A stretch of 64,000 nt of DNA from Acanthochromis polyacanthus. Lineage: Eukaryota > Chordata > Actinopteri > Pomacentridae. Positions within the stretch are counted from its first letter, which is position 1, and every line of letters begins with the position of its first letter. Position numbers and translations under genes: made by a program. The notes beneath the pieces were generated by a model. It ran no database searches, had not been told where the DNA came from, and worked only from the letters and a program-made list of their open reading frames with translations. The stretch covers positions 5,641,066 through 5,705,065 of the forward strand of contig NC_067136.1 in the NCBI RefSeq assembly GCF_021347895.1, read 5' to 3'. Below are positions 1 to 10,605 of the stretch, in pieces.

Positions 1-282
1 GTCATCTATGAAGAATAAATAAAAAATTTGGCCCCCATGCCCCTCGCGAAAATGTGGGCATAACCCGTGAGCACTGCAAATCCAAAATGGCCACTGCAAG
101 CTATTTTGGAAAATATCTTTTCAGTGGTTTGGCCCACAGAACCCCACAGCATATGGTTTCTGACATTTTTTGGGTCCAGGATCTCATATTTGATGTTGAT
201 TTAATGATTGGAGCTGTGTTTGACCTTCAAATTCAAAATGGCCACCATAAAATCCAAATTGGCCGCCATCATTAATATCAAA
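1..282 (+). repeat. left terminal inverted repeat of the Academ-like element
   Basis: It matches the reverse complement of 5820-6074 with scattered substitutions over more than 200 bases, including the AATAAATAAAAAA-rich edge and the GGCCCCCATGCCCCTC block. The open frame inside it (54-275) and its partner on the other strand (5637-6020) have the same start because they are the two repeat copies; neither is a separate gene. Confidence 0.85.
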
Positions 283-1151
283 AATGATCTCTATTTTTTT
301 TAACCACATGGCTCAAACGTGGATAGTTTCTTGGACTTTTTAAAGTTGAAGGATAAGTATTTAGTGTTTGCTTGAAGGTTTGACATGATGAAAGGCGCAA
401 CAAAAAAGTTTAGCAAACATAAAGACTCAAGGAAATTGAAAATGTAAAAATGCGTAATACTGCTGTTAGCCACCACTTTAGGTGTTCACCCTTGTGCCAT
501 GATGAGGCCCAGTATTTACGACTTGACAAGGGGTTTTTGGTGTTTTTATGTTTTTGTTTTTTTTGTTGTTTTTTTTTTTTTATTTTGTAATATATTTGAA
601 CAAAAACTTAGCTTTCTAGATATGGTACTTGCTACTTGCCTTCTAAAATGTTAGAATGTTGACATATCAAAGATGAATGGCTACTCTTTACTCTACCGTG
701 ACCTTCAGTATGATAATCATGGATTTTACTGCTTGTTTATCTTGAAATTTACAGTAAAGTAGATGTTTGTGAATATGCTAAGTAGCAAGAGAGGAAACAG
801 CTAGGTGGGGATAACCTCTGTTTGACTTCCATACCACAGAGCAAAGCAGAATTTATAAGCACTAGGTAAGTTCAGATCAAAAGGCTGTAGCAGAAGCAAT
901 GGTAGGATGGACCTTCCATTTAACTTCCAAAGGTCAAAGGCAAAGAAGACTGTTGTTTGATAGAAAATATGTAGCAGAAGCAGTGGTAGGATGGACCTTC
1001 CATTTCACTTCCAAAGCACAAAGCTGATGCAGACTGCTGTTTGATTAACAGAAGTACATGCAGGAAGAGACCTACTGGAACATTGATTCATCTTCTTCTG
1101 AGTCAGTAGAATCTCCGTACTCACTTTCTTCATCATCACTCTCATCCCCAC
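283..1151. other. non-coding interior of the Academ-like element with an ~83-bp tandem duplication
   Basis: No supported gene. A ~45-base segment containing GGTAGGATGGACCTTCCATT occurs twice, at about 889-940 and 972-1020. A poly-T tract lies at 556-582. This lies 3' of the nuclease stop codon and is probably 3'UTR or filler of the transposon. Confidence 0.5.
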
Positions 1152-1749
1152 TCACACCTGGACATCGAGAACAGAGCTGCTGGGGTAAGGGGGGGTGTGC
1201 CGCACTGGTCTGCACTTCCCATTTACCATTTGCCATCCAAAGCCAATGGGAGAGGGATGCTCAGTCAGACTGTAATGTAGCTGGTAATATGTGAGGTAAT
1301 TTGTCCTCTCTAGATGATGAGACAAGGTGTCATCATCAGGTGGGAGGCAGATCATGCTCTTCGTCTTCAGCTTGTTCCACTTTGAAGCTCTTGCCTGACC
1401 ACATGTAACATCTGTACCCTCACCATAAATGTAGGAGAGGACAAAGGACCGCATATCAGCTTTCACTTCGTCCTTCAGCTCCAAGCTGTTGCCTACTTGC
1501 TTAAGGAAATTTCTTGCTTCAGAATTTGCAGTTACCTTTTGTAACAGTGGCTTTTTTCCATGACCATAAAAAGCTGAAGTGTGATCACTGCTTGTGATGA
1601 CATGGAAAGGGATAATAATTTCTGCAACTTCTTCTGAAAGCATGGCATAGCAGTTGACTAAGATATTCTTGTGTTTCATCAGCAGATCGCCTTTGAGTTG
1701 TTGTGACAAATAGGCTGCTTGGACATACACATCAGTGTCCTCATTGTCC
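1152..1749 (-). pseudogene. C-terminal part of PIN/FEN (XPG)-like nuclease of the Academ-like element
   Basis: It reads through a DTDV motif, a CYAMLSEEV segment, then HVITSSDHTSAFYGHGKK, the pattern of FEN/XPG-type PIN nucleases in which spaced acidic residues bind metal. A family-typical tail follows (LPPDDDTLSHHLERTNY, then FGWQMVNGKCRPVRHTPP) and the frame ends at a stop at 1152. In the usual family sequence the position before DHTS is GSD; here it is SSD. The upstream part lies beyond the inserted LINE at 4825-5816. By family knowledge it would be part of a transposase-nuclease; here it is a relic. Confidence 0.65.
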
Positions 1750-2081
1750 AAGTTCAAGTTCAAGTTTATTTGCCATTTGCAGTATAAAACCACATTGGAA
1801 AAAAGGTGCAAGAGCTCAAAGTGCACTGTCAACATCTAAAAAACAACAGCAGTACAGAAGAAAGTAAAACGATAACAAAACAGAGAACATAACAAACAAT
1901 GCCACATAATATACCTAAAAGTAAAATGCTAAAAACCAATAAACAGTTTGTAACAGAAATAAAAACATATTAAAAACAAGATACATTATTTAAAGTGATC
2001 ACAGCTTGTGGGAAGAAGCTCTTAAAGTGACGAGACGTGGTACATTTGATTGAGCGATATCTTTTCCCTGAGGGAAGGACT

Positions 2082-3326
2082 TCAAACATGGTCCTGGCAG
2101 GATGGCCTGAGGAGTCCTTTACGATCTGTAAAGCTCGGTTTAAGAGTCGCTTTATATGTGGCCTCCAGGAGCGGCAAGGTGTAGCCAATTGTCCTTCTGG
2201 CTGAACAGACCACTTTGTCCAAAGCTTTCTTTTCTTTCAAGGTGAGATTACCAAACCACACAATGAAAGAGCTGGTTAGCACACTTTCAATCACACAATG
2301 ATAAAAGTTTAAAAGAATCTTCATATTTTGGGTGAATTTCCTAAGTTTGCACAAGAAGAGGTGTTGTTTAGCCTTTTTAACAATGCTGGTAGTATTTGAG
2401 TTCCAACTCAGATCATTTGAAAGAGTGACACCCAAAAATTTACAGTTTTCAACAATCTGCACCTCAGTATCCTGAATTGTAATGGACAAATGGTTTCTCT
2501 TGTGATGAAAATCAATAATCAACTCACAAGTTTTTGAAGTGTTTAGAAGCAAGTTGTTTTCTTTACTCCAGCAAACAACATTCTCTACCTCTTCTCGGTA
2601 ATGTGATTCGTCGTTTGAACTAATAAGTCCTATGATGGTTGTATCATCTGCATATTTGATTATCACATTACTCTCATGCGATATTTTACAGTCATGTGTA
2701 TACAAGGTAAACAGCAGTGGGCTTAAAATACATCCCTGTGGGGAACCAGTACTGACACATAACTCATCAGAAATACAGCCATTGATTTTGACCTTTTGTG
2801 GTCGACAAGTTAAAAAATTTAAAATTCACTTACAAATGGTATCATCTAGTTCAAGAGATTTCAGCTTGCGAACAAGCTTTGATGGGACCATCGAGTTAAA
2901 AGCTGAACTATAATCTATAAAAAGCATTCTTGCATATGATTTCCCTTTGTCAAGATGCTTATAGACAGAGTTCAAAGCAAAGGAAATAGCGTCCTCAACA
3001 CTTCTGTTTTGTCTGTATGCAAACTGCATCGGATCCACAGACAGAGGTATCTGATCTCTAATATACTCCATCACCAAACACTCGAAGGTTTTCATGAGAA
3101 CGGATGTGAGGGCCACTGGCCGATAGTCATTCAGACATGTCACAAGTGTCTTCTTGGGCACAGGGATTATGATTGACCTCTTGAAGCTGAGTGGTACAGT
3201 ACACTGCCTGAGTGACATGTTAAAAAGGTCTGTAAGAACAGGAGCAAGTTGCTCAGAGCACAGTTTAAGGACACGTGGAGGAATGCGATCTGGTCCAGGT
3301 GCCTTCCTAGCCTTGGTCCTAGACAA
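2082..3326 (-). pseudogene. L2 reverse transcriptase region, frameshifted
   Basis: Two overlapping pieces: 2826-3326 (KAPGPDRIPPRVLK, LNDYRPVALTS, MQFAYRQNRSVEDA, MLFIDYSSAFN, i.e. palm motif A) and 2082-2705 (YADDT motif C, then CKFLGVTLSNDLSW thumb). Between them, at ~2705-2826, motif B lies in another frame, so at least two indels have accumulated. It belongs to the LINE at 1750-4824. Confidence 0.8.
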
Positions 3327-3462
3327 AACCCTCTGGACGTCCTCCTAGAGAACAGTAAAAACTTGACTGCACTGCACATTACAAGCAGAAAAAACAACAG
3401 GTTCAATGTCCTCAGTTTCAAAGCGGCAATAAAACTGATTAAGTTTGTTAGGCAAAGAGGGG

Positions 3463-4788
3463 TCAGAAATCACAGCGGATCCTCCGTTTGGTTTCCAGGA
3501 AGTAATGGAGTTCAGGCCCCTCCACATGCGTTGTGAATCCCCCTGCATGAAATGTCCCTCTAACTTGAGCCCATGCACGCTTTGCAGCTTTTATGGAATG
3601 TTCCAAAGAATATCTGGATAGCTTATAAGCAACAGCATCACCAGATTTAAAAGCCGCGTTCCGCTGTTGAATTTTAATGTTTACATCAGCATTAATCCAA
3701 GGGTTCTGACGAGCATGTCTTTTAATTACCTTCTTAGGAACACAGCAGTCAGTGCAAAATTCAATATACCCAGTGACAGCTTCACAGTATTCATCCAAAT
3801 CCTCTGAATGAAACACAGACCAGTCTGTAGCATCAAAGCACCCTTGTAATTTAATTTCACTCTCTTTTGTCCAGCACTGGACAGTCTGTAGAGCTGGCTT
3901 TGATTGTCTGCTCCTCTGTATGTAGGTAGGAAGAAGGAGTACAGAGGAGTGATCAGATTTTCCAAAAGCTGGTCTGAGGCTCAACCGATAAGCAGACTTG
4001 ACGTTGCTGTAACAATGATCCAGAAAATGCGCTCCTCTAGTAGGGTATTTAATGTGCTGATAGTAGTTGGGAATAACAGTTTTAAGATTGCATTTGTTAA
4101 AATCACCAGCTACTATAACCGCGGCGTTAGCATGAGAGTTCTGAAATTTATGTAAGATGTCACTTAACTCAGCCAGAGCAGCGGAAGAATCCGCCCGTGG
4201 ATGTATGTAAACAGCACACAGAAGTAACACAGAGAACTCCCGGGGGAGATAAAAGGGGCGGCACTTCACAGCCAAGCATTCCAGGTTAGCGTTACATGTT
4301 TTGTTAACGATGATACAATCCGTGCCCCAGCTTTCATTAATAAGAAGGCACACACCTCCTCCCTTCGATTTCCCGGTCCGCTTTTCCACTCTGTCCGAGC
4401 GGTGAACGGAGAAACCAGGTGGCTGGAAAGTAGAGTCCGGCACGTTGCTGTGAAGCCATGTCTCGGTCAGGCACAACACGGAGCACTCCTGGGCCTCACG
4501 CTGGGTGTTGATGCGGCACAACAGGTCATCCCTCTTGTTGGACAGTGACTGGACGTTTGCCAGGTAGATGGATGGCAGCGGAATCCTCGACGGGCGGCTA
4601 CGTAGCTTCACGAGCAGCCCTTCCCGCTTCCCTCGGTGTCTGCGCTTCCGCCGCCAGCAACCCGTACCGTCCCCGCTCTGAGGCTCAGGTGAGCGGTGTG
4701 TGTGGCGATGCCTCCGCCCAGTTCCCTCGCTCTCCTCCCGATCTCTGTGGCTCGACTCATGGTTTCTCTTGCCCCAAGCAGGGCACAT
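3463..4788 (-). pseudogene. L2 endonuclease/ORF2 N-terminal region
   Basis: About 440 codons. An arginine-rich leader derived from the 5' region precedes the endonuclease fold (N in LANVQSLSNK, E in LTETWL, D and N in AGDFNK, terminal SDH). After residue ~330 it runs into the endonuclease-RT linker (RQNPWINADVN). The reading frame is lost at 3463, where RT should continue. The protein would nick target DNA to prime reverse transcription. Whether the first methionine is native is uncertain. Confidence 0.75.
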
Positions 4789-4824
4789 ATCAAAATCGGC
4801 GCACTTCAGTTCGGGAATAACATG

Positions 4825-5816
4825 TACGACTGCTTCCGCATAGTTCTGGTCCTCAGTGTGGCATAGGCTGAAAGAAGCATCGTGTCAGCCTCTGAATGCT
4901 TGAAGGCATAGTCTTCACTGACTTTGCTGGTTCTTAAGTCAGTGGATGTCTCTCCTTCGCAGTATGTGATGTCACGCTGAGAAGTCACTGGTGATTTCAA
5001 TTGTTCCTTCACAAGCTTCTGCAGTCTGACCTTGTTTCCTGACCATTAGTCTGTTGAATTCAGCAGCTCCTGGGAATGCATCTTCAGGCTTGGGGAAAAC
5101 GTTTGGGATGTGTGTATGTCTTTCTGCCCGTCGATCATGCTCATCATCCTTGATGCAGAAGGGAAGGTCATACCGGTCATTTACCAGTATAATTTGGTGA
5201 GCATCTTTGTGGTGTGAGAGTATGATAGCAGATATCTTGTCCAGGTAGTCACTCCAAGTGTACTCTGAGCCATCTCGTTTCCTACCATCATGGTCCTCGG
5301 GTGTTGGAGTTGCTAGCCTCCATATCAGCCCCATGTCCACAAGGCTGATATAGTCATGTGGTTTCTCAGTCACGGGGTCGAAATTGAACAGCTGCAACAA
5401 CTTGCTCTTCACAGTCTTATGGATAGACCCATCTACATTATAGAGCGAGAGACACTCTTCAGTTACTCTTCTCTCAAGGGCTGACTCAAGTTGGATCATA
5501 CCTGACCCTTCTGCAAGATCTATAAGAGCTGCGAGCCCTGACTTTTCCATCTGCGCCACCTTCATGGGTGCCCCAGACGGTGCACAGATCTGTTCATTGG
5601 CAAAATTTTGCCTCTTATTCCTGTGAAGGGTTGCACTTAGAGGCTTACTCTGAACACTCGCTCTTGCAGGAAGGCTTCCACCTGAGCTTGGCCATCTAGA
5701 AGTGCAGTTCTCAGGTCCTGAACTGAATCTGGTGAGGCGACAAGGCCTGACTGTAGGGATCTTAGTGTAGGTTTCGACATGTTAAAGGGCTCTGCATCAA
5801 AATCCTTCATGCATGC
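4825..5816 (-). pseudogene. N-terminal part of the Academ-like nuclease ORF, truncated
   Basis: The minus strand encodes, with at least one internal stop/frameshift near 5640, a segment ACMKDFDAEPFN, LVASPDSVQDLRTAL, then from ~5565 KVAQMEKSGLAALIDLAEGS, HDYISLVDMGLIWRLATP, DRYDLPFCIKDDEHDRR, HIPNVFPKPEDAFPG, ending with CEGETSTD and KHSEADTMLLSAYATL just before the LINE. The SEADT motif is the first acidic metal-binding signature of the nuclease completed at 1749. A second frame change occurs near 4990-5010. The segment begins just inside the right inverted repeat, so all upstream coding sequence is deleted. Confidence 0.6.
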
Positions 5817-5819
5817 CTG

Positions 5820-6074
5820 GATTTTACGGCAGCCATTTTGGATTTGAAGGTCAAAAACAGGTTCAATCCTTAAATCAACATCAAATATGAATTCCTGAAC
5901 CCAAAAATTGTCAGAAACCATATATTGTGGGGTTCTGTAGGCCAAACCACTGAAGAGATATTTTTCAAAATAGCTCACGGCAGCCATTTTGGATTTGCAG
6001 TGCTCACGGGTTATGCCCACATTTTCGTGAGGGGCATGGGGGCCAAATTTTTTTATTTATTCTTCACAGATGAC
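5820..6074 (-). repeat. right terminal inverted repeat of the Academ-like element
   Basis: Reverse complement of positions 1-282. Its outer edge is estimated at 6074, where the sequence stops matching the first bases of the window. The bases just outside pass into the P-element-like relic. Confidence 0.8.
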
Positions 6075-6079
6075 GAATC

Positions 6080-7135
6080 CACCGAGAAACGAACCTTTAA
6101 GCTCAACGGTCACGGAACCATCGTAGATGACCCAACTAGGTGGTCAAAGAAGGGAACAATACTGGTCACATCCAATGAGGCTCCAAGATCTGTAAACATG
6201 TTAAAGTGACATGAAGGGCCATCACATGTCAGCGAAATAGTTTGCACTCCAACATCGTGCAGCTTCATGAGGCACTGCCTTATGAGATTCGCCAGTTCAC
6301 TTCCTGACATTCCCTGTATTAAAAAGTATGCACAGGGAGCTTTCCAGTTATCATTGAGGCAGACAACCATAAAAACAAGTGCCTCATTTGCCATCGGTGT
6401 AGTGTCATCGTCTATATCGGTCCCAACATCTACAAATCCAGAAAATTTCCTTCCGTCCCATTCAATGTGCTTCTTTATGGCCATCTCATCAGAGGACATA
6501 CAACTTCTCTATTTTCTCGCTTTGCCTGGTCAACCTTTGCCTTCAGTGCCGTGAATGCCTCATCTGTGAACCCAGGGTCACCACTGATCCTTTTGTACCA
6601 ACTTCTGATGGTTGCTGGATGTGACAATGCTAAGTTGAAAGTTGACCTAACATAGTTGTAAGCCTTGGTGGAATAGAATTGTAGTGTGAGAGCAAATGAC
6701 CGAAGTAGAGGAGAAAAGCTTTTTTTACTTATTTTTTCCCCTTATGAGCTAGAAGCCGTCTCATTACCTCACGAGGTATTCCAGAAAAGGTCTTCTCAAG
6801 CACTTCTGCCCCTCCATCTGTAATTGGTTTTCGCTGTCAGATTTCTTTGACAAGTGTTTTAAGGGAGAGAACTTGTCTTCTTAACCTGCGTACCTTCTGA
6901 TTGGAAAATTTCAACTTCTTTCTTGCATTGTCCAGATTGTCTACAGCATGATCTAACGTTCTTTTCAGTGTCCTGGGGCTGCTTTCAACTGTGTAGTTGT
7001 GATCCAGTGTTGATGTACTTGGTGTTGAGACTGGTCCTTCCTTCTGGGGGGAACATTGATCTTCTCCATATGCTTGGGGCATCTCACTAGGATAAGCTTC
7101 CCTGCGAGCTGGTGGCTTCCTATTTTCTGAGGCTG
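6080..7135 (-). pseudogene. THAP9/P-element-type transposase relic, both ends missing
   Basis: From 7135 down, a splice acceptor-like TTATTTTCAG precedes a Ser/Pro-rich segment and a basic coiled coil (RTLKRTLDHAVDNLDNARKK, to ~6840). A decayed helical part follows (PREVMRRLLAHKGKK, STKAYNYVRSTF, SHPATIRSWYQ). Then at 6500-6110 comes the start of the RNase-H-like transposase core (SSDEMAIKKHIEWDGRKF, ALVFMVVCLNDNWKAPCAYF, LHDVGV then LTCDG). These match the P element/THAP9 family, in which the DEM and CDG aspartates are catalytic. The N-terminal THAP zinc finger is absent (replaced by an AT repeat and a Tc1 end) and everything after ~6115 is lost. Stops near 6500 and 6838 confirm decay. Confidence 0.7.
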
Positions 7136-7138
7136 AAA

Positions 7139-7151
7139 ATAATATAATATA

Positions 7152-7189
<38 letters not shown>

Positions 7190-7195
7190 TATACA
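7139..7195. repeat. (AT)n microsatellite
   Basis: About 55 bases of nearly pure AT dinucleotides, ending in the TA next to the Tc1 end at 7196. Confidence 0.9.
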
Positions 7196-7465
7196 CAGTG
7201 CCTATCATAAGTATTCACCCCCTTTGATGTTTTACCCTTTTATTGCTTTCATAAATCAATCATGGTCAATAAAATTTAGCTTTTTTAACAAAAACATTTA
7301 TTGGAAAAACTCTTTAATATCAAAGTGAAAACAGATTTCTATAAAGTAATGTTAATGAAAGAAAATTACATAAATGAAAATAATTGTTTGTATAATTATT
7401 CACCCCCTTTTAAATTTAATGGTCTAATTCAATAGAGGTCCATCAAATTGTTGCCAATAGTCTAC
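7196..7465. mobile_element. Tc1/mariner end fragment
   Basis: It begins CAGTGCCTATCATAAGTATT after a TA dinucleotide and matches the outer ~200 bases of the Tc1 copy at 32995 (same TTCACCCCCTTTGATGTTTT block). After 7400 it passes into a segment seen in internally deleted Tc1 copies and is cut by the L2 tail at ~7466. It has no coding capacity. Confidence 0.75.
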
Positions 7466-8340
7466 AATTCTACAATTTCATTTAGCAGACACTTTTGTCC
7501 AAAGCGACGTACAACACAAGCAAGAATTCAGACATAAGGAAAAACCTGTAGTGAGTGCAAAAAGTGCTTCAAGTGCGATTGGTCAAAGGTGTTGCCATCA
7601 AGCTGCAGAAGAATTGCCAACCACCCCCCCCCCCCTCTTTGTTTTTTTTTTTTTATCTTTGTCAGCGCTAAATAACTGCTGGGTTTTGGACCACCTGACT
7701 TATTCTACCCCTAAGGTGGAGTCAGATTAAGTGCCTAGGTGTTCTCTGAACAATTGAGTCTTCAATTGTCTCTTAAAAGTAGAAAGGGACTCAGCAGAAC
7801 GCACAGAGTTTGGTAGATTGTTCCACCATTTGGGAACAACAGAGGAGAAGAGTCTGGCTAGAGATATGGAGCCGTGCTGGGCTGGAAGCACCAGGCGTCT
7901 CTCACATGCAGAGCGAAGTGGGCGTGAAGGGGAGTAGACCTGGATCAGGGAATCCAGGTAGGCTGGGGACGTTCTTGTAAATGTTTTGTAAGCCGGGAGG
8001 AGAGTTTTGAATTTGATTCTGGCTGCAACTGGAAGCCAGTGAAGAGAGATGAACAGGGGAGTGACATGAGCTCTTTTGGGCTGGTTGAAGACCAGACGTG
8101 CTGCTGCATTCTGGATCATCCGCAGAGGTTTGACTGTACATGCAGGGAGACCTGCCAGAAGAGAGTTGCAGTAGTCAATGCGTGACATCACAAGAGCCTG
8201 AACCAGAAGTTGTGTGGCCTGTTGGGTCAGGAAGGGTCTGATCTTCCTGATGTTGTAGAGGGCATAACGACAAGATCGAGAAACTGAGGCCACGTGGACC
8301 TTAAAGGTCAGCTGGTCATCAATCATGACACCCAGGTTAG
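7466..8340 (-). mobile_element. 5'-truncated L2-type LINE, 3' end of reverse transcriptase plus tail
   Basis: The minus frame 8326-7727 (199 aa) is the C-terminal end of a LINE reverse transcriptase: LVQALVMSRIDYCNSLLAGL, AARLVFNQPK, LHWLPVAARIKFKTL, WWNNLPNSVRSAESL. After the stop comes a tail with the L2/UnaL2-like stem-loop (TTGGACAAAAGTGTCTGCTA on the minus strand) and TGTAGAAT-type repeats. A related tail copy is at 11878-12010. It is truncated at the 5' side at ~8340. Confidence 0.8.
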
Positions 8341-9224
8341 TGGGTTAGTAGGTTAGTCTCACAATTAGTGAAACGAAGATCACCTGAGTGGTGTGGATGT
8401 GTTTCAAGTGATCTGAAGGGGTGTCTGAAGGGTCCAGAGAGTGGTTGATCAGTATTCCTGGGTTAATAATCCCAGTGTATAAACAGAAAAGTCACATTAC
8501 ACCTCAAAGGCATTGCAAGGCTGCAATAAATAATTTTATGAATTAACATAAAATAATAGCATCTCCACTAGAACAATGTAGGTAGTACTCAGTAAGTTAC
8601 ACATGGCTTTTCAAGACACACAATCAAAACAATAAAAATCTAGGCTATACACCTGATTTGCTGCACCAAAACAAAAACAGAAAAACAAGGGTAAACAGTG
8701 ATAGACCAATCTAGTGTCTTTCTTCTTTTGCATGCAGCCGCTGATGTTGTACTGTATGTAAAACACAGTGAACAATTATTTTATTGACACGTGTACAACA
8801 CTGATGGAATATAAACAATATCTGGCGATTAAACCCTGTCCTAACGTTCTCATCCGAGTGAAGCTGAGAGCAGCGTAGGATCTCCTTCTGATGCTGTTTA
8901 GAGGAGGAGAGACCTGTCACCTCATCATATTAAACACGAAAACATGTCCACAGTTCACTACCTAATCACATTTAACCCGAAAAACAGTAGAAAACAACAA
9001 AAAAAAACAGTAAACGTACAACAGAAAAGCCGTCAAGTGGCCACAGAGTGAAACGTAAGGCACACACGTTCATGCAAAAAATACTACAACAATCCACATT
9101 TTCCACCACACAAGGTGGTTGGTCATCCAGCAAAATGAACTCAACAATTTTCTCTGTTATATTTTGGCGTTAGAGTGAGTTTTTACTCTTCTGTAGTGCT
9201 TCCTGCAACGATGGCTGCCGTGGT
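8341..9224. other. no gene recognised
   Basis: Moderately AT-rich sequence. No coding similarity is seen on either strand. It may be the interior of the hAT relic whose 5' end lies at 9225-9664, but no hAT motif is visible here. Confidence 0.4.
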
Positions 9225-9664
9225 TCACTTTCTGTTTCGCACTCGCCTGTAAAAGTCTCTGTACTGCTTTCCATGATGCTTCTGCCGATGCTTTATTAAG
9301 TTCGTTGTGTTAAAATGTCCGGTTTTGCTGCCACCCCTTGAGACACTCATTTTGCAAACGTTGCACTCAGCTATTTTACTTTTCTCCTCCGTTTGTAATT
9401 CCACACGGCAGACAGCCCACAGCCTCTGCAGGCTTCTGTTCACTCTCTGCTCACGTGTCGAAAACACGGGCACATGGCAACCATGGCAACAGCTCGTCTG
9501 TGTTACGGCATGTCGTGAAAAGTGAAGATGAGGATATATGAGACAGATTGGGCTTATGGATCGGATCGAACGAGTTCTAATAAAAAAACTCCGATGCTCG
9601 ATGCAGTCATTTTGGTCTGGATTGAATTTGATATCGATCCAGTGGATCGGATCGAACCATCCCT
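9225..9664 (-). pseudogene. hAT transposon 5' end with BED zinc-finger exon
   Basis: The minus strand starts at 9664 with TAGGGATGGTTCGATCC, a hAT-like terminus. It then encodes an 82-aa frame (9473-9225) with the BED-finger signature: CNVCKMSVSRGG, then FNTTNLIKHRQKHH (C-x2-C ... H-x4-H). BED fingers bind DNA at the N-terminus of hAT transposases. The frame stops right after the finger and no catalytic domain follows, so this is a truncated 5' fragment. It could also be a ZBED-like gene fragment, but the terminus argues for hAT. Confidence 0.65.
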
Positions 9665-9667
9665 AAT

Positions 9668-10570
9668 AAAAACATTATACACCCATGGAAAGCTTAGATT
9701 CTCATGAGGGTTGAGGGGGCTGCTGGAGCCTATCCCAAATATGGGACGTGCAAGGTGCACGTTCACGAAAACTAGCTATTTGTGGATTTGCTGATTTCAA
9801 GACATGGTTTGGACAAAATATTTTACTGGCTTGTTTTGTCTGGATGTCCAATGTTGGATTATGGCCGTTTTTTGTGGAATATTTTCTAGAGCTGGCCTGA
9901 ATAGTGGTTTCTGGCCTCCGAATATTCGGGCCCTATTAAAGACGAATATCCGGATATCCGTTCGTGTGGTTTGTGCGGCGGCGCAGCAGCGGAGACGGCC
10001 CGAATAGTCGGATCCGTTCGTCTGGTCTCCCGGGTCCACATTTTGCCCTCGTTTAGTCTTTAGTTAAACTGAAGAATTCAGAAAACACCGGTCTTCAGCA
10101 TCTTGTCTCGTGTTTATGCAACGAAGTGAAGCGTGGCTTCGGAGTCGGCAGCCACCCAGACATTCGGGTGGTGGTAAGAAACACGAATGGAGGAGCCGAA
10201 ATGAGCCGAAGAACACGGTGGAATGAGCCGAAATGAGCCGAAGGACGAGCTCCAAATATTTTTGTCTGGGGGGAGGAGGGGGTGATCACATCAACATATG
10301 TGTGTATATGTTTATATGATCACAGGACGAGATGAGCCGATGTGGGCAGAAGGCGGAGGGAAGACAGTAACGCTGCATATTCTTTCCGCCTGGTGACGTC
10401 CGGCGGCGGCGGCGGCGGCGGGGGGGGGCGAATATTCAGATACCAAATTAATATCCGGATAGTGCCATAGCGAACGAATATTCGGATATTCGGGATATTC
10501 GGGTCCAGCCCTAATATTTTCATCTGTGACTAGTTTTGAGCCTTCAAAGGTGAGTTGTGCTGTTTACGGG
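9668..10570. mobile_element. fragment of Academ-like inverted repeat, interrupted by a hAT MITE
   Basis: 9668-9740 matches the right inverted repeat of the element at 50854-55232 (TACACCCATGGAAAGC block and GGAGCCTATCCCAAAT). 9741-9886 plus 10522-10570 match, reversed, the left-end region at ~51090-51260 (GGATTATGGCCGTTTT, CTTCAAAGGTGA). So this is a rearranged third copy of that family's end sequence, into which the MITE at 9887-10513 jumped. Confidence 0.7.
9887..10513. mobile_element. non-autonomous hAT element (MITE) with 8-bp target duplication
   Basis: Ends are TAGAGCTGGCC and, reverse complemented, TAGGGCTGGACC; both are followed by CGAATATTCGG-rich subterminal repeats. It is flanked by the perfect 8-bp direct repeat ATATTTTC (9879-9886 and 10514-10521), as expected for hAT. 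Removing the element restores the Academ end sequence seen at ~51110. The interior has a (CGG)n tract at 10402-10421 and no transposase. Confidence 0.85.
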
Positions 10571-10605
10571 CGGAGGGAAGCGGCGCAGGGATAAGAAGCA
10601 GTAGT
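10567..10605 (+). pseudogene. stray copy of zinc-finger gene exon 1 sequence
   Basis: CGGAGGGAAGCGGCGCAGGG and the following GATAAGAAGCAGTA match positions 11645-11678 in exon 1 of the gene starting at 11373, with one or two changes. It is followed at once by the 15-bp array. It is too short to code for anything. Confidence 0.7.

Larger units (their letters stand above)
1750..4824 (-). mobile_element. L2-clade LINE inserted into the nuclease gene
   Basis: In order on the minus strand are an AP-endonuclease-like domain (start ~4560: SLSNKRDDLLCRI, LTETWL, GDFN near 4080, GKSDHSSV near 3950), a linker, then reverse transcriptase (LNDYRPVALTS near 3140, YADDT near 2650, FLGV near 2430) and a C-terminal region to about 1970. 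The 3' end is TTGAACTTG repeats abutting nuclease codons at 1749. Several frame changes (3578, 3326, 2826, 2705) show it is dead. The host gene reads GTCGTA just upstream of 4824 and resumes with GACAATGAG at 1749, so both edges are resolved to within a few bases. I see no clear target duplication. Confidence 0.85.
1..6074 (-). mobile_element. Academ-like DNA transposon with FEN/XPG-type nuclease gene, split by an L2 LINE
   Basis: The first ~280 bases recur as an inverted copy at about 5820-6074, and between them lies one minus-strand gene (4825-5816 plus 1152-1749) encoding a PIN/FEN-like nuclease. Inverted ends plus an XPG-like nuclease are the hallmark of the Academ superfamily; the assignment is by recalled family features, not a search. 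The left end may extend past the window, so the target-site duplication cannot be read. An L2 LINE (1750-4824) sits inside the gene. The right end abuts a P-element-like relic. The N-terminal half of a typical protein of this family is missing, so the copy is internally deleted and inactive. Confidence 0.6.

Noticed and set aside
54..275. 73-aa frame starting MGITREHCKSKMA, with a matching start on the other strand at 6020
   Set aside because: Both are the terminal inverted repeat of the transposon, not a gene pair.
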